58,548 bases of DNA from Diplocarpon mali (taxonomy: Eukaryota > Ascomycota > Leotiomycetes > Helotiales > Drepanopezizaceae), in NCBI GenBank assembly GCA_024741835.1, contig JAENRP010000281.1, forward strand, positions 1 to 58,548, in the 5' to 3' direction. A model generated the notes under the pieces. It ran no database searches, was not told the origin of the DNA, and worked only from the letters and a program-made list of their open reading frames with translations. Shown here piece after piece: positions 11,806 to 23,917 of the stretch; the stretch's first letter is position 1; every line of letters begins with the position of its first letter. Made by a program: the position numbers and the translations under genes.

Positions 11806-12232
11806 TGTGAAATATGAGGGCTGGCCGATATGGTAAAGAGAGTATAAGGTAGTATTAAGTAGTAAGTAATAGTAGTAGTTGTTGAACTTGGAGACTTAGG
11901 AGGCTTGATTCCTAACTACAGGAGCAAAGCAATCTATATATACAAAATATCTTGAGCTTCTAGAACCTTCTAGTATATTNNNNNNNNNNNNNNNNNNNNN
12001 NNNNNNNNNNNNNNNNNNNNNNNNNNNNNNNNNNNNNNNNNNNNNNNNNNNNNNNNNNNNNNNNNNNNNNNNNNNNNNNNNNNTAAATATAGAACTATGA
12101 CTCATAGCTAGGATATAGAGTTCATAGCTAAATTTAGTATAGCTATGATTTCTAATCCAACTTAGCTAGTATAGCTACTCCACCTTAGCTATTCCTTCTT
12201 TAGCTAGTATAGCTATGATTCTATATTCAACA
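11806..12232. mobile_element. Solo LTR, or collapsed LTR element with assembly gap, in Gypsy-A gag
   Basis: An insertion of 427 bp beginning TGTGAAATATGAGG and ending TATATTCAACA, flanked by a perfect 5-bp duplication GTTAG (11801-11805 and 12233-12237). TG...CA ends and a 5-bp TSD fit an LTR. A run of 104 N (11980-12083) sits inside, so a full element could be hidden by the gap. Internal direct repeats of AGCTAGTATAGCTA are visible at 12150-12220. Removing it restores the Gag frame exactly. Confidence 0.75.
11980..12083. other. Assembly gap (104 N)
   Basis: An unsequenced run of N inside the solo LTR. Its true length is unknown. Confidence 0.99.
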
Positions 12233-13200
12233 GTTAGCCCTTAGAATACTCAGTCTCTTACCGCCGACTTATTGCCTCTCTTAGACTACTACCTCTTAAT
12301 CATCCGACCTTTAGTCCTAGCTGTCGACTCCTATTGGATTAAGTACCTTTAAACCTATTTTAGCAACCACTAGGGCGAAATCACTTATAATACTTAAAAG
12401 ATAGCTATAAAGGTATTTATTTAAAAGTACTTAAGCAACTTCACTTTAAAAGAGGATTAGATCACTACCTACTTTAAGTATATAATAAGTAAAGCTTAAA
12501 ACCTAATCCTATAATATATAGATCCTATTTTTACTAATAAGTTTATATATACTACTAATATCCTTAAGGTCTTAGATTAAAGGTTCTTTAATTATAACTA
12601 TATTTAGTCCGCTAAGCTTAAATATAGTAGGCTAACTATAGGTTTAATATTATATAATAAGTTCTGATTTAAGTTTATTACCCTTACTATAACTAATAAG
12701 ATCGATCAGTCTTGCTAATTTAATAACATTTATAAAAAGGTCTCCTTAGCTTTAAAGAATGACCTTTAAGTAGAGAAGTATAAAATAAATAATAATTATA
12801 CTACTTTAGATAAGTTCTTAGCTATTACAGACCGCAAGGCCTATAATATTAAGTAAGAAGAAGCCTATAACGCTTAATAAGTTATTCCTACTATCGCATT
12901 CTCCCCCTTAAAGGACCGCGTCCCTAGTATATTAAAAAGGGAGTTATAAAGACCTATAGCTATAGCTACCTCCCTAGCTCCCTGCACTTATTCCCCCTTG
13001 CCGGCGGCCTATTAAGAAAGGTCTATTAGCCTAAAGCTATCGTCTAGTCTCTGCTATAACTGCAAAGCCTTAAGTTACTATACGACAGATTGCCCTAAGC
13101 TAAAGAAGCAAGGCGAGTTTATAATAGCTAAAGTTAAAATGGAAAACGACCTACTATTAAGAAACTACTAAGCTATGGCAAAGACTCCTACTATAATATA

Positions 13201-15368
13201 GACTATAATTTATAGAAAGACTTGGATTTTGATTCCCGCCTATTAATAGGCGGCCGCTAGTTTTTAATTCCTATAGAACTAGCTTAAAATAAATCATTTA
13301 TTAAAATAGTTACTTATATTAATAGTAGAGCTAATATTTTCGGTATTATTAAAACGTCTTTAGTATATTAGCTCTTTTAAAGACTTAGGGTAAAGTTTAT
13401 TAAATTACTTAAACCAATTACTCCTATTAGCTATAATAGCCTTAAGGGAGAAACTATTTAATTTACTATCTTACTTACCCTTATAATCGATAGGCGATAA
13501 ATAAACTTCCCTTTTTTAATTATAAGCTTAAGAGCAACTGATGTTTTGATTAATAGGAAGTTCCTAAAGTACTATAACTTTAAATAGTCCTATGGAAAAG
13601 GGAAAAAAAGTATATCTTAGCTTAAGGATATGCCTATTGTCTTCTACTTTAATCGATGCATACTAATCGATCTTTTGCAGCTAATAAAACCTCTAATAGC
13701 TTAGTAAGATATCGATTGTTGAGCAGCTATAATAGACGCTGAGGACAAAGACCTAAGAATGGCCTAAGCCTAGCTCTTAGTACTAATAAGCAAAAACTCG
13801 AATTCCACTCCTAGGCCTAGCCTATAAGTGAAAACTGCAAACTCGAATTCCACTCCTAAGCCTAGCCTATAAGTGGCCTTTTATAGACTTAAGGATAGCA
13901 GTTTCTTTAAAGACTTAAAAAGAGATTTAAACTATATAAAGAAGGCCTTACTAAAAGTACTAAATCCCTTGCTCCCTCTCTTAGTAAAAAGGAACGCTCC
14001 TTTAAAGCCGGCTTATTAGATCAGCCTGATCTTAGCCTTAGCAATCAGCGCCCTTTACTACTACTTTATAATTAGGGCAAGATAAGCTATATAAACTTAA
14101 GAACTAGCACTTAAAGAGTTTATATTTATAAGCTCTATTTATAATCTAAACTAAGAGATTAATCGCTAAAAATCAGCTAAGCAAATTGAAATTAGCTCCC
14201 TTAGCCTTAGTTTAGCGCTATAAGCTAAGTATAAGAGTAATAATAAGCTAATAAACCAGAAGCTCCTACCTTAGTATACTAAGTTTAAGAATGTCTTTAA
14301 TTGCTAGGCCTTTGATTAGCTATTAAAAACTAGGCTAGAGGTAGATTATAAAATCGAACTAATAGGCGAGAATAACTTAATAATCGAACCCTTCTACCGC
14401 CTTACTGATAAATAGCTCTTAAAGGTCAAGAGCTATATTCTTAAGAACCTATATAAAGGATTTATTAAAGCTTCGAGTTCCCCTTAAGTAGCCTTAATCC
14501 TCTTTATTAGAAAAGCTAATAGCTCTTTATATCTATATATCGATTATTAAAAACTAAACGCCTTAATAAAGAAAGACCCCTACCCAATTCCACTTATTAA
14601 TAAGATAATAATACGCATTTTAAAAGCTTGTATTTTTATAAAAATCGATATATAATAAGCCTTCTACTATATTCGCATATTAGCTAATACTAAAGACCTA
14701 ACTACTTTTTATATATATTATAAGACTTATAAATATAAGGTTTTGCTATTCGGGCTAATAAATAGGCCTGCCACCTTTTAAAGGTTTATTAATAATATTC
14801 TCTTTAAGCACTTCGACAATTTCTACTCTACCTATTTAAATAATATTCTAATCTATTTAAAAAACTCCCTTAACTATAAAATTTATATTAAAAAGATCTT
14901 AGGAATTCTCTAATGCTATAGCCTTAAAATAGATATTAAGAAAAGCAAGTTCGGAGTTACTAAGACTAGGTTCCTAAGGTTTATTATTAGAGTTTATAAA
15001 ATTGAGATAAACCCTAATAAGGTCTTAGTCATTTAAGAGTAGAAATACGCTAAGAATATATATAATATACAAAGCTTCTTAAGGTTTTATAACTTCTATT
15101 AAAGGTTTATTCAAGGCTATAGTTATATCTGCCGACCTTTAATAGCTTTTATAAGGAACATTCCTTTTAATTTTAATAACGCTTATAAGGAAGCTTAAGA
15201 AGCTCTGCGCTTAAGCCTTTAAACGACCCCGATTTTATACTACTATTACCCTTAGAAGCAGATAAGGCTTAAGACCGACGCCTCTAATAGCATAGTCGCT
15301 AGCATACTCTCCTAACTCTAGGAAGACGATAACTACCACTTAATTAAGTACTTTTTAAAGATTATAAA
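13201..15368 (+). pseudogene. Gypsy-A Pol, first part: protease, reverse transcriptase, start of RNase H
   Basis: This frame is -1 relative to gag (DFDSRLLIGG near 13225). The retropepsin site reads TYINSRANIFGIIKTSLV at about 13312-13365, where the family has DSGA; Asp to Asn and Gly to Arg are RIP-type changes. Two palindrome copies (13807-13829, 13852-13874) follow in the linker, each read STPxPSLQV. The reverse transcriptase covers about 14450-15000, with LYLYIDYQKLNALIKKDPYP and a catalytic box TYLNNILIY (14827-14856) that stands for YLDDILIY. RNase H begins with LKTDASN near 15255. The frame is cut at 15368 by Copia-F and continues at 23475. Confidence 0.9.
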
Positions 15369-15667
15369 TATAGGTTCTATATCGGTAATCGATATTCACG
15401 TGAATATAGTTAAGTACTTATTATTAAAAAGAATTTATTATAATATCTATCTATCTTTATATAACTGAGATAGTACCTTTATACTTATAAATGTCCTCCC
15501 TCCTATAGTCCCTCTTAGCTGTATATAGATATTCTTCTAAGGTCCTCCGGCTAAATAGCTGTCCGAAATACATACGAAACCCCTTATATCGCATATAGTA
15601 TAGCTGTATAGGATGACCTTAGGAATAAGGGCAAGTTGCCTCTTGCATAGGAATCTGCGTACTAATA
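15369..15667 (-). repeat. 3' LTR of Copia-F
   Basis: The 299-bp partner of 23176-23474. This copy shows more C/G-to-T/A differences than the right one, for example CTGTATAT against CCGCATAT. Confidence 0.9.
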
Positions 15668-17519
15668 CTAGCAGTACTCTCTTTTTAAAAAGACCTTTTC
15701 AACTCGTATAAGGAAGTACGTAGAATAGGTGTATAAAGGAGGCAGATTAGTAGCAAATAATCAAATAGTAATAAAGAATAAAATAGCAAAGATAAATAGC
15801 TTAATAGCAAAGGCAAGTGTAATAAGTGATAAGGATAGTATATAGGAAGTAGAATAGCAAAGATAAAGGTAAATAGTAAAAAGGGAAAGGAAAGGTATTT
15901 AAGTAATAGAAGCAATCTAAAGTCTTTATTTAAGCCTTATAATAGTACGATTATAATCCGATTGCATTTTAATAAGTTTGAGACTCTTTATTAAAGAGTC
16001 ATCTAGAGTTATAATCCACTATGGCTATAAATTATAATAATCTATAGAAGGGAAAAGAGGGGCCTTTAAGAAGGCATATATATTAAGCTTCCCTTCTCCT
16101 TTGATCTTTTAACTCTAACTCCTACTTCTTATAAGTAGGTCGATTCTCCCTCTTACTTTTGAGTTGATTAACCCTATAGTAGATCTTATCTTATATTATC
16201 TTATTAATACTATTATTATTATTAGTAAGTGCTCCGATTATTGGCCGACCCCTTTTAATATATCTATTATTAACTTGGATAGTGCTTAAATGCAATTTAA
16301 AAGACCTGCTTAAAGCGTTTTAGATACTTTATATATATTATATATAAGTAATATTAAAAAAGGAGGCTAGTAAGAATAATACTAGCTATATATACGCATT
16401 TAATACTCTTACTTTTAAAAAGTATAACTACTATATTATATAATAGGCAAAGTGTATCTTAGTAAGTGCCCTTTAATATCCTCTTGCCTTAATAACCTTA
16501 GATAGATATCCGTTTTAAATACCTATTTAAGCTTAAGATAAGTATATTATCCTTTAGGATGCTTAGGTTAGCGGCGATATTAAAGCGATTTAAAAGGCGG
16601 CTTAAATCCTATCTAAAGAGACTTAAATACAAATCTTTATAGTCTTAAAGACTTAAGATACTCTTTAGCTAGCCTAGTTAAACGAAGCTTATACTCTCTA
16701 CTATAGTATCGACCTTGCGAATACCTAGTAAGCTATACATACCTTTAAATCTATCTAATATTAATAATTAACTATTCGCAGGATCTATTGCATATTATCT
16801 AAGGCAGTAATACTGCCCTTAGGCGTCTTAAAACTTAAGGCGCTAAGGTGCTCGGCTCCCTTTAGCGTATAAAGGGACTATTTAGCTTAGCTAAGGGCCG
16901 CTCTTAGGCTCCTTTTAATAATATCTGCTACTAAAAAGGCAAAGGCAGATAGATACCTTCTAAGGGCTTTTTAAAAGGTAGGGATCTAGATCTTAGTAAT
17001 TTAAATAAGCCGAATCTAAAGGAGATCGCGGCCGCTCTTACTTAAGTGCAAGCTTAAGAGGAGTAGGCCAACTTGGCCGCTGCTTCAGGTAGTAAGGCTT
17101 CTAAGCCTTAAGGGTTTAAGGATCTACGCCTTAGAAATCCTAGTACTTAAGATAGGTGCTTATTAAAGGTAGAATCATTAGTAGATCATTATCTTTAGCA
17201 ATATAATAATCGCTGCTTTGCTATAACCTCCTTCTTAAGTACTGCTTAAGTGATAAAAAAAATGCAAGTACGCGCAAGTAAGTAAGAAAAGATAAAAAGA
17301 AGGTAGTAATAGCAAGTGTAGGAATATAGTAAGAAAAGATAAAAAAGAAGGTAGTAATAGCAAGTATAGGAATATAGCAAGAAAAGATAAAAAAGAAGGT
17401 AGTAATAGCAAGTATAGGAATATATCTCGTAGTAAAATAAAAAAATAAATAAAAAAATTGCCAATAGCTTGCAATTAAAAATATTAGATATTATTAATCT
17501 AGGACCTTTTCAAGTCTAG
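15668..17519. other. Long non-pol stretch of Copia-F with a possible plus-strand coding remnant and a tandem repeat
   Basis: This lies between the pol stop and the 3' LTR. The first part (15740-15900) is purine-rich with loose repeats of AATAGCAAAGATAAA. From about 16480 to 17230 one plus-strand frame is unusually readable (NEAYTLYYSIDLANT, YCILSKAVILPLGVLKLKAL, ISATKKAKADRYLLRAF) with a few stops. It also has a higher G+C content, including GATCGCGGCCGC near 17026. I do not recognise this protein. It may be a captured gene piece or an older insertion. A 47/48-bp tandem repeat follows at 17281-17425. Confidence 0.35.
17281..17425. repeat. Tandem repeat, three units of 47-48 bp
   Basis: Three near-identical purine-rich units, each containing AAGAAAAGATAAAA and GGTAGTAATAGCAAGT. 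The two apparent minus-strand open frames here (repeating FLYLLLLPSF) are simply the repeat read as protein. Confidence 0.85.
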
Positions 17520-20500
17520 TTATGCCCTAATAGGCCTTTATACCTATCCTTCCTTTCTAATAGTTATCAAATTAGTATCTACCAATTGCTAAAGGGCCTG
17601 ATTTAAATTGGCTTTTATTATAGCATTAGCGGGATTACTAGCGCTATTGATCCAACGTATCTTTATAAGCTCCCTATTCTTATACAATTGTCAAATAGCT
17701 ATTATATCAATTATCAATCGCTTCTCCTTTATAATGCCCAATTTGATAATACACTTATATAAGGAAAGGGAATCTATACATATAATAGTAAGGAGGCAGG
17801 GTAGACTTAGCTTAGCTATCACTATATCGATCGTTATAGCTATAGAAACTAGCATATTAGTACCCGCTACTATAGTATATAGTTCAAAGGCTAGTATAGC
17901 TCTTATCACTCTCTTATACTTTATCAAACTATAGTATAGAATATTACCTTTTAAAGTAAACTGCAATTCTCCTTCCTCTTTAGTAGCTAGTATAATAATA
18001 TAGCCGATCTGCAAGCTTAAATCCTTATTATTAACAAAAGATCTATCGATAAATATAAATAGTTTAGCGTTTTGCAAATTGATAGCAAAGTAGGTTAGGC
18101 CTCTTTTAAAGTTGTTTCAGATCTATTTAAGTCGCTTATTTAAATTCTTTATATCTTAAACTATCGGATCCTAGTATTAGGCTATAGCTGACAAATCAAA
18201 AGAAGCTTCTAGCTAGCAGATCATAGCTAAATAAGCTCCTCTTGCTCTCTACTCTAGGTATTATTACTTATAGCCCTCTTAAGAAGTATCAACTAGTTCC
18301 AGCCTTTAGCCCTGGCCCTTTTATCGCATATATACTATATCCCCTTCCTAAGAAATAATACACCTATTAAAAGCTAGTGATTCAGTGCTTAATAGGTACT
18401 ATATTAGCTTTATAAGGAATCCTACCCTTTTAATCTCGTCCTCCTCCTTTTTCAAGAAGTCTGCTTCTCTAAGTATTAAAGTATCATCTATTTATATTCC
18501 TACTATGCTAAAAAAGGGAGAAGTGCTTAAGGTTAATAATAGACAAAGGTTATAAGTTGAATTAGCCATACCGAGATTGCTGCAATAGTACTTATAGTAG
18601 GTGCTAAACTAGTGATTTCCTAATTCGGGAATGCCATAGAGCGGTAGTACCACTTTAAAGACTGTACCTATAAGGAATAGCTTAATAATATCTTATAGGA
18701 GAAATACAAATATATCTTATAATAGCTTTAAAGCTACTTAGGTATACGCTTATATAATATCCTATAAGCTAAGAATGCCCTTCTTACCCTATTCTTTAAA
18801 GTATTTTTAAATTAATACTAAAAGTAATACTAAAAGGCGTTAGCTTGCTTATTAGATAGTTAGGGATTAAGTGATTATGCCTTCCTCCTTCTTACTAGTA
18901 TTATTCTAAGCCTATACAATTAGGCGTGATTTCTCAAATAGGTAATCTATCTCCTTCCCCTTTATCTTATCAACTATTTTCGATTTGAAGATCCTCTTGC
19001 CTTTTATAATAGGGTCATTTTTATTCATCAGCATAAATACCCCTCTATTCATCAGCCCTTAATACTCCTTTAAGCGAGATTGCTAAAAAGGGCGCCTAAG
19101 AGTAGTAATCTTGCCTTCTGCCTATAGCTTCCGCAACAGTTCCTAGTCCTTATTCTCCTTCTCTATTAAGAATACCTCTAATTTAGCTATATATAGCTTA
19201 TCATCTGCTCTAAAGGATATCTATATCTTAGCATTATAATTATTATCGATTATAAGAAGGCCGGAAATAGGCTTAATAAAGGGAACCTCTACTCTTAGCG
19301 ATTGCTTACAACTATTAAGTTGCGGCTTAACTAAGCGAAAGGGCTCTACTTCTTTATTAACGTCAGTTGCGTTCTACTCCCTTTTAATAGTCGTTCGATC
19401 CTTAGGTTCAATTCCTTTAGTTTCCTTTAGGCAGTTTTCTTTATTATCGATTTTAAATAGACGTACGCTTATTGATCTAAAGTGCCTTATTCTACTGCTA
19501 ATATCGACTATATAGGTTTCGTTCTCTAAGCCTAAGAACTCGAATAGGCCTATCTATCCTCCCTTCTTCTAATATACTAATACTAGGTCTTTTAGCTTTA
19601 AATTATAAATATAAGTAGTTCTAAGGCCATTCCTTATACTTAAAGCGTCGTTGACCTTGCAAGTAGTATAGATCTTCCTAACTTCCTTTATAGCCTTCTT
19701 AATTATTGCTGCCCTTTATTCTACCAACGGATTTGGTAGATCTAGTTCAATTAGCCTTAGATATGCCTTGAAAATGAATAGGGTAAGAATCATCCTATTA
19801 GGCCCTGCTATATTATTGACTGCTTTAACGGCCATTTATAACCTCTTATTATCGCTCAATCGGGGGTATTTAGCCGTTATTATCTTAAAGGCATATCTTA
19901 AAGGGCGATAATACCATTCGACCTTACCGATAGAGTGGTACGCTTTTATAAGAACTAACTTAAGGGTTATTCCTATAGATCTTAAAGAGCTTCTAAACTC
20001 TGCCGAGTTAAAGTTAGTACTATAATTGTATACTATAAAATCAAGAGGTTTAATATACGTATCTAGCTAAGCCAATTTAAGGGCTCGAAATACTGCATCG
20101 GCCGAATATGCTCCTATTCCCTTCCGTAAGAACCTTACAGCTTTAAATCCCGTCGCTTTATCAACTATATAAAGGGCGTTCCTTCTACCGAACTAAGCAA
20201 TATCAATATATATAGTATAATTGAAGTCGATATCGTCTTATAGCTTGAATCGGAATCTATAAGGAGCGTTAGCATAGAGTTGATAATATCGGCATATTTC
20301 CCTTACTCTTGCTATAATGCTAGAGTCGACGTTATAACCGGCCTAATTTAAAAGGTATTTAAGGCATTTTACTAATAAATGTCCGAATCTTTTATATAGC
20401 CTTTAGATCTCTATTTCTATTAAGTAGTATATATTGATCGTACCCTTTAAAGTTATTAGAAGTTGCTCTATTATATTAAGTAAAAGCTATAGGTGCCTAT

Positions 20501-22802
20501 ATTTTCTAATAATTAAGTGTTTCTCCTTACCAATTATAAGTAAATTGCGCAGATTATCGTATTTAGCTCCTATTTTATTAAGTTATTATAAGCAGACTAA
20601 AAACAGTATATCTGCCTTTATAATTAAGAACTCTATAGGGCCTACTAGTATTCGAACAATTGTCTTACCAATTGCATTTCGCAAGCTTGCCCTAAAGGTA
20701 ATTTTATGCTTTTTAGCGCTAAGTAGAGCTAGAACTGCGTCTGATATATTTTACAAGGCTTTGAATTAATTAATTCCTTTTACATTTTTATTTAAGGCGC
20801 CTATATCAATTAAGAATCCTTAAAAGAACTGATCCGTCTACTAGGTTATAAATACCTTAGGGTCCGTTTATATAGGTTTATTAACCCTTATTATTAAGAG
20901 GTATTTAGCCTTCTACTTTTCAAGCTAGTTAAGCATAATTCTTAAGTTATATTCCCTTTTAAAAGCTAGGAATACTATAGTAAAGTTGATATCACTATCC
21001 TTAGGGTTACTAATTGCTTAATCCTCCTCTTTTAAAGAGGTTTCCTATTTATCCTTATCAGTCCTATTGCCTTTTAAATATGCTCTATTGTCTTCTCGAG
21101 CTAAGTATGCCTTATATATTTTATCTATTGGCTTATACCCTTCGGCTTATTGGCTTGCTATATAGTAAGACTTTTAAGCGGCTCTTTCTTCTTCTAAGTG
21201 CTTGCTATTATAGCAGTCCTTTTTCTAGCATATAATACACCTTATATAGCCTGGTTTTAGTTAAAAGGTTATTCCTCTCTTATTACCTTAGGCAAACTTT
21301 ATCTTTCTATTTAAAAAGTGTGCTATAGATTGCCTTTGCTCCTTAGCTAAATAATATTAAGGTCTATTAGTAGCTGAACTAAAGTACTAGGGTCTAAATG
21401 GTCCATCTTAGGCAACTATTCTTATATAAGCCTATAAGCTATCTAATAGAGCTAGGAACGTCGCTAGTAACTTAAAAAGTGCTATTTAAAATAGCCGATT
21501 CCCGGAAACACCTTATATAAGTCTATCTCTAATCGATCGATCGTTCCTTATACTAGCATATAGGCCTAATTGCAAGTTTTGCAGCTCCTTAGTATAGTTC
21601 TCAAGTTAGGTTAGGATCGGTTTCCCCCTTTAGTAGTCCTCTTATTAGAATAGGTCAAATATCAGCCGAAACTACCTCCTTAGGAATCTGCTACTTCTCT
21701 CTTCGGTCTTATAATTGGCCCGAATAGCCTTTATTAGCTTAGTAAACTTAAAGTTCTTATTTTATAAGTACTAATAGTAGTATATCGAGGCCGAGTCTTA
21801 TAATATAAATGGAAAGGCTTTATATTATATACTCTAGTCTACTAAAGCTCTTTAGTATAAATCGGCAAATATATAAAGCTTCTTATTAAGGTGATCTCTC
21901 CCGCTTAAGTACTAAGTCTCCTTAATATATATCTTATTTAAATTTATAAGGGTTTTAGCCTAATTTAAAGTCAAAGGTTCTATAATATACTAAGATAGTT
22001 GAGCGTTACTCTAGTTTAGGTTTAGAAGCGCTTTTAAACCCCTTCCTATAGCAAAGGGTAGCAATAATCCGTTTCTCGGTTAAATCAGTAGCATTAGTAT
22101 CAGATTCGGGATCTCTAGGTATTGCAAAACTAAGGTTTGTCCTAACTAGGGTTAATAAGGTATTCTTTTAAAGTTATATCATTTGGTTATTTATCTTAGA
22201 GTATCTACTTTATATAGGTTATCTTATAAAGTATTATTATTATATCTAAGGTATCCTTATTAAAGCGAGTCTTAGCGTAGTATCTCCTATTTAGTTATAA
22301 TAACCCTTTAAGCAGGTGGCTCGCTTATTCGCATAGACTTGGCAAATTCTAAAATAGACCTTATTCTATATCTTAGAGATTGTATTAAAACTGAGTTTAG
22401 TACTTCTTAGGTCTATAACTCTAGCTAATCTTCTAGCCACTTATTTCCTTCTTAGTGTATTATATCGAAAAGTACCTAGCTAATCGAAACGCCTTTCCTA
22501 TGCTAAATGTATACTTTATAGTACTAAAGGTCGTCCTTTAGGCGTTATCGAACGTCCTTATCTAGCGATTTAAAGTCGCTAACTGTCCAATCTTAGAACT
22601 CCTTTTAAAAGTCCTTAGTAAGGTATAATCCTCTCCTTTTACCATCTTATAATATCTTCTAGAAGTTCTTTATATATAGGTCTTTTAGTCTAAAGGCCTC
22701 TTCGCTAGGTTAATCCTCTTAAGGTCTTATATCCCTTTTAAGGTCCTTTAACGTTTGAGGTTACCTTAGATTAAGCAATATTAATAGTCTCCCCTTAGTC
22801 AT
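17520..22802 (-). pseudogene. Copia-F Gag-Pol polyprotein, RIP-degraded but without frameshift
   Basis: One minus-strand frame of 1,761 codons from ATG 22802 (MTKGRLLILLNLR) to TAA 17522-17520; the length is an exact multiple of three. The integrase core is at about 20230-19400 (IDIAQFGRRNALYIV, then KAYHSIGKVEWYYRPL). The integrase tail follows with LVLVYQKKGGQIGLFEFLG. The reverse transcriptase box IVGI-stop-IDDTLILREADF is near 18520-18480, a Copia-type xIDD. RNase H, with AKLFIFIDRSFVNNKDLSLQ, is at about 18070-17690. Stops replace Gln, Trp or Arg. The IDD aspartates are intact. It belongs to the widespread fungal Copia group with the block RLELVDTS-x-EGY (recognised from memory). Confidence 0.9.
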
Positions 22803-23175
22803 TTCCTAATATTGTCCAGATATTGCTCTACGCCTTAATAGGGTCCGAAAGAAGTCTAATATAATTATATTTTATATATTATTACGCTATTATCTAATTA
22901 TAATTAGGATACCGATTGCACTCCGGTTTTACCCTAATTATAATATATAATAGAACGCAAATAGAAGAGGATAGTATCTACCTTTAAAGTAACAACTCTA
23001 GCTAGATTTGCGTACCTTTTGCCTTTTCCTCTCTAATAGTAACTGATATTACTTTATACATTTAGGTTAGTATTTAAGGTAAGCCGGAAATACAATTAAG
23101 TACTCCTTAAATTAAGAAAGAATTCTTTAGTTTAATAACCTTACTATCTATAGTAAAGGTACTACTACTAATTAG

Positions 23176-23474
23176 TATAAGTTCTATACTAGTAATCGAT
23201 ATTTATATAAATATAGTTAAGTACTTATTATTAAAAAGAATCTATTATAATATCTGTCTATCTCTATATAACTAAGATAGTACCTTTATACCTATGAATA
23301 TCCTCCCTCCTATAGTCCCTCCTAGCCGCATATGGATATCCTTCCAAGGTCCTCCGGCTAAACAGCCGTCCGAAATACATACGAAACCCCTTATATCGCA
23401 TATGGTATAGCTATATAAGATGACCCTAGGAACAAGGGCAGGTTGCCTCTTGCATAGGAATCTACGTACCAACA
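23176..23474 (-). repeat. 5' LTR of Copia-F
   Basis: The 299-bp partner of 15369-15667. On the minus strand it begins TGTTGGTACG and ends GAACTTATA. It retains more CpG than the other copy. Confidence 0.9.
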
Positions 23475-23894
23475 ATAAATAACGCTAAGCTAAATTACCC
23501 TATTTATAATAAGGAGCTCCTAGCGATTTTTAGATCGTTTTACTAGTATAAGGCAGAGCTACTTAAGGCTTAGAAAATAGTATATATATATATAGATCAT
23601 AAAGCCCTTAAGTACTTTATAATAACTAAGGACTTAATAGCCTAGTAGGCTTGCTAGGCGGAGTTCTTTACTAATTTCAACTTCCTTATCATATACCAAA
23701 TAGGTATAACGAATACGCTAGCTGATATACTCTCCTATTAAGACTAAGAGCTAACCCCTCTTAAGGCTAGGAAACGAGCTTTACGCTACTAGTAGCTCTT
23801 GCCCGATGATAAGCTCTTTATAGAAGTACTTACTACTAGAAACGATTCTACTCCTAGGCCCGGCCTACAAGTAACTTTAGCGCAGATCAATTCC

Positions 23895-23917
23895 ACTCGC
23901 AGGCCCGGCCTACGAGT
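23895..23917 (+). repeat. Dispersed 23-bp palindrome, near-perfect coding copy in Gypsy-A
   Basis: ACTCGCAGGCC, a central C, then GGCCTACGAGT. In the pol frame it is read S-T-R-R-P-G-L-R-V. It is the second of two copies 45 bp apart in the RNase H-integrase linker. Confidence 0.9.

Larger units (their letters stand above)
11380..13198 (+). pseudogene. Gypsy-A Gag, RIP-degraded, interrupted by a solo LTR
   Basis: The capsid and nucleocapsid precursor of Gypsy-A. The frame is readable from about 11380 (KRELVLITSNLIPL) through a Pro/Thr-rich segment. It holds one palindrome copy at 11588-11610, read STPRPGLQV. It is cut at 11805 by a solo LTR and resumes in the same frame after the duplicated GTTAG (SLTADLLPLLDYYLLIIRP). 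A CCHC zinc knuckle is at 13052-13093: C-Y-N-C-K-A-L-S-Y-Y-T-T-D-C, with the expected His replaced by Tyr (CAY to TAY, RIP). The frame ends near a TAG at about 13196; pol follows in the -1 frame. The true start codon cannot be fixed. Confidence 0.8.
15369..23474 (-). mobile_element. Copia-F: Ty1/Copia LTR retrotransposon nested in Gypsy-A RNase H
   Basis: Two 299-bp LTRs (15369-15667 and 23176-23474) flanked by a perfect 5-bp duplication ATAAA (15364-15368 and 23475-23479). Coding is on the minus strand, so the right LTR is 5'. Removing it with one TSD restores the Gypsy-A frame (KII|NNAKLNYP). Between the end of pol and the 3' LTR lies an unusually long 1.85-kb stretch. Confidence 0.92.

Noticed and set aside
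17235..17474. Two minus-strand membrane-protein-like open frames
   Set aside because: They are translations of a 47/48-bp tandem repeat, not genes.
17608..17934. 108-codon hydrophobic plus-strand open frame
   Set aside because: It is antisense to the Copia-F RNase H, whose minus-strand frame has recognisable motifs.
20434..20769. 111-codon plus-strand open frame
   Set aside because: It is the antisense shadow of the Copia-F integrase region on the minus strand.
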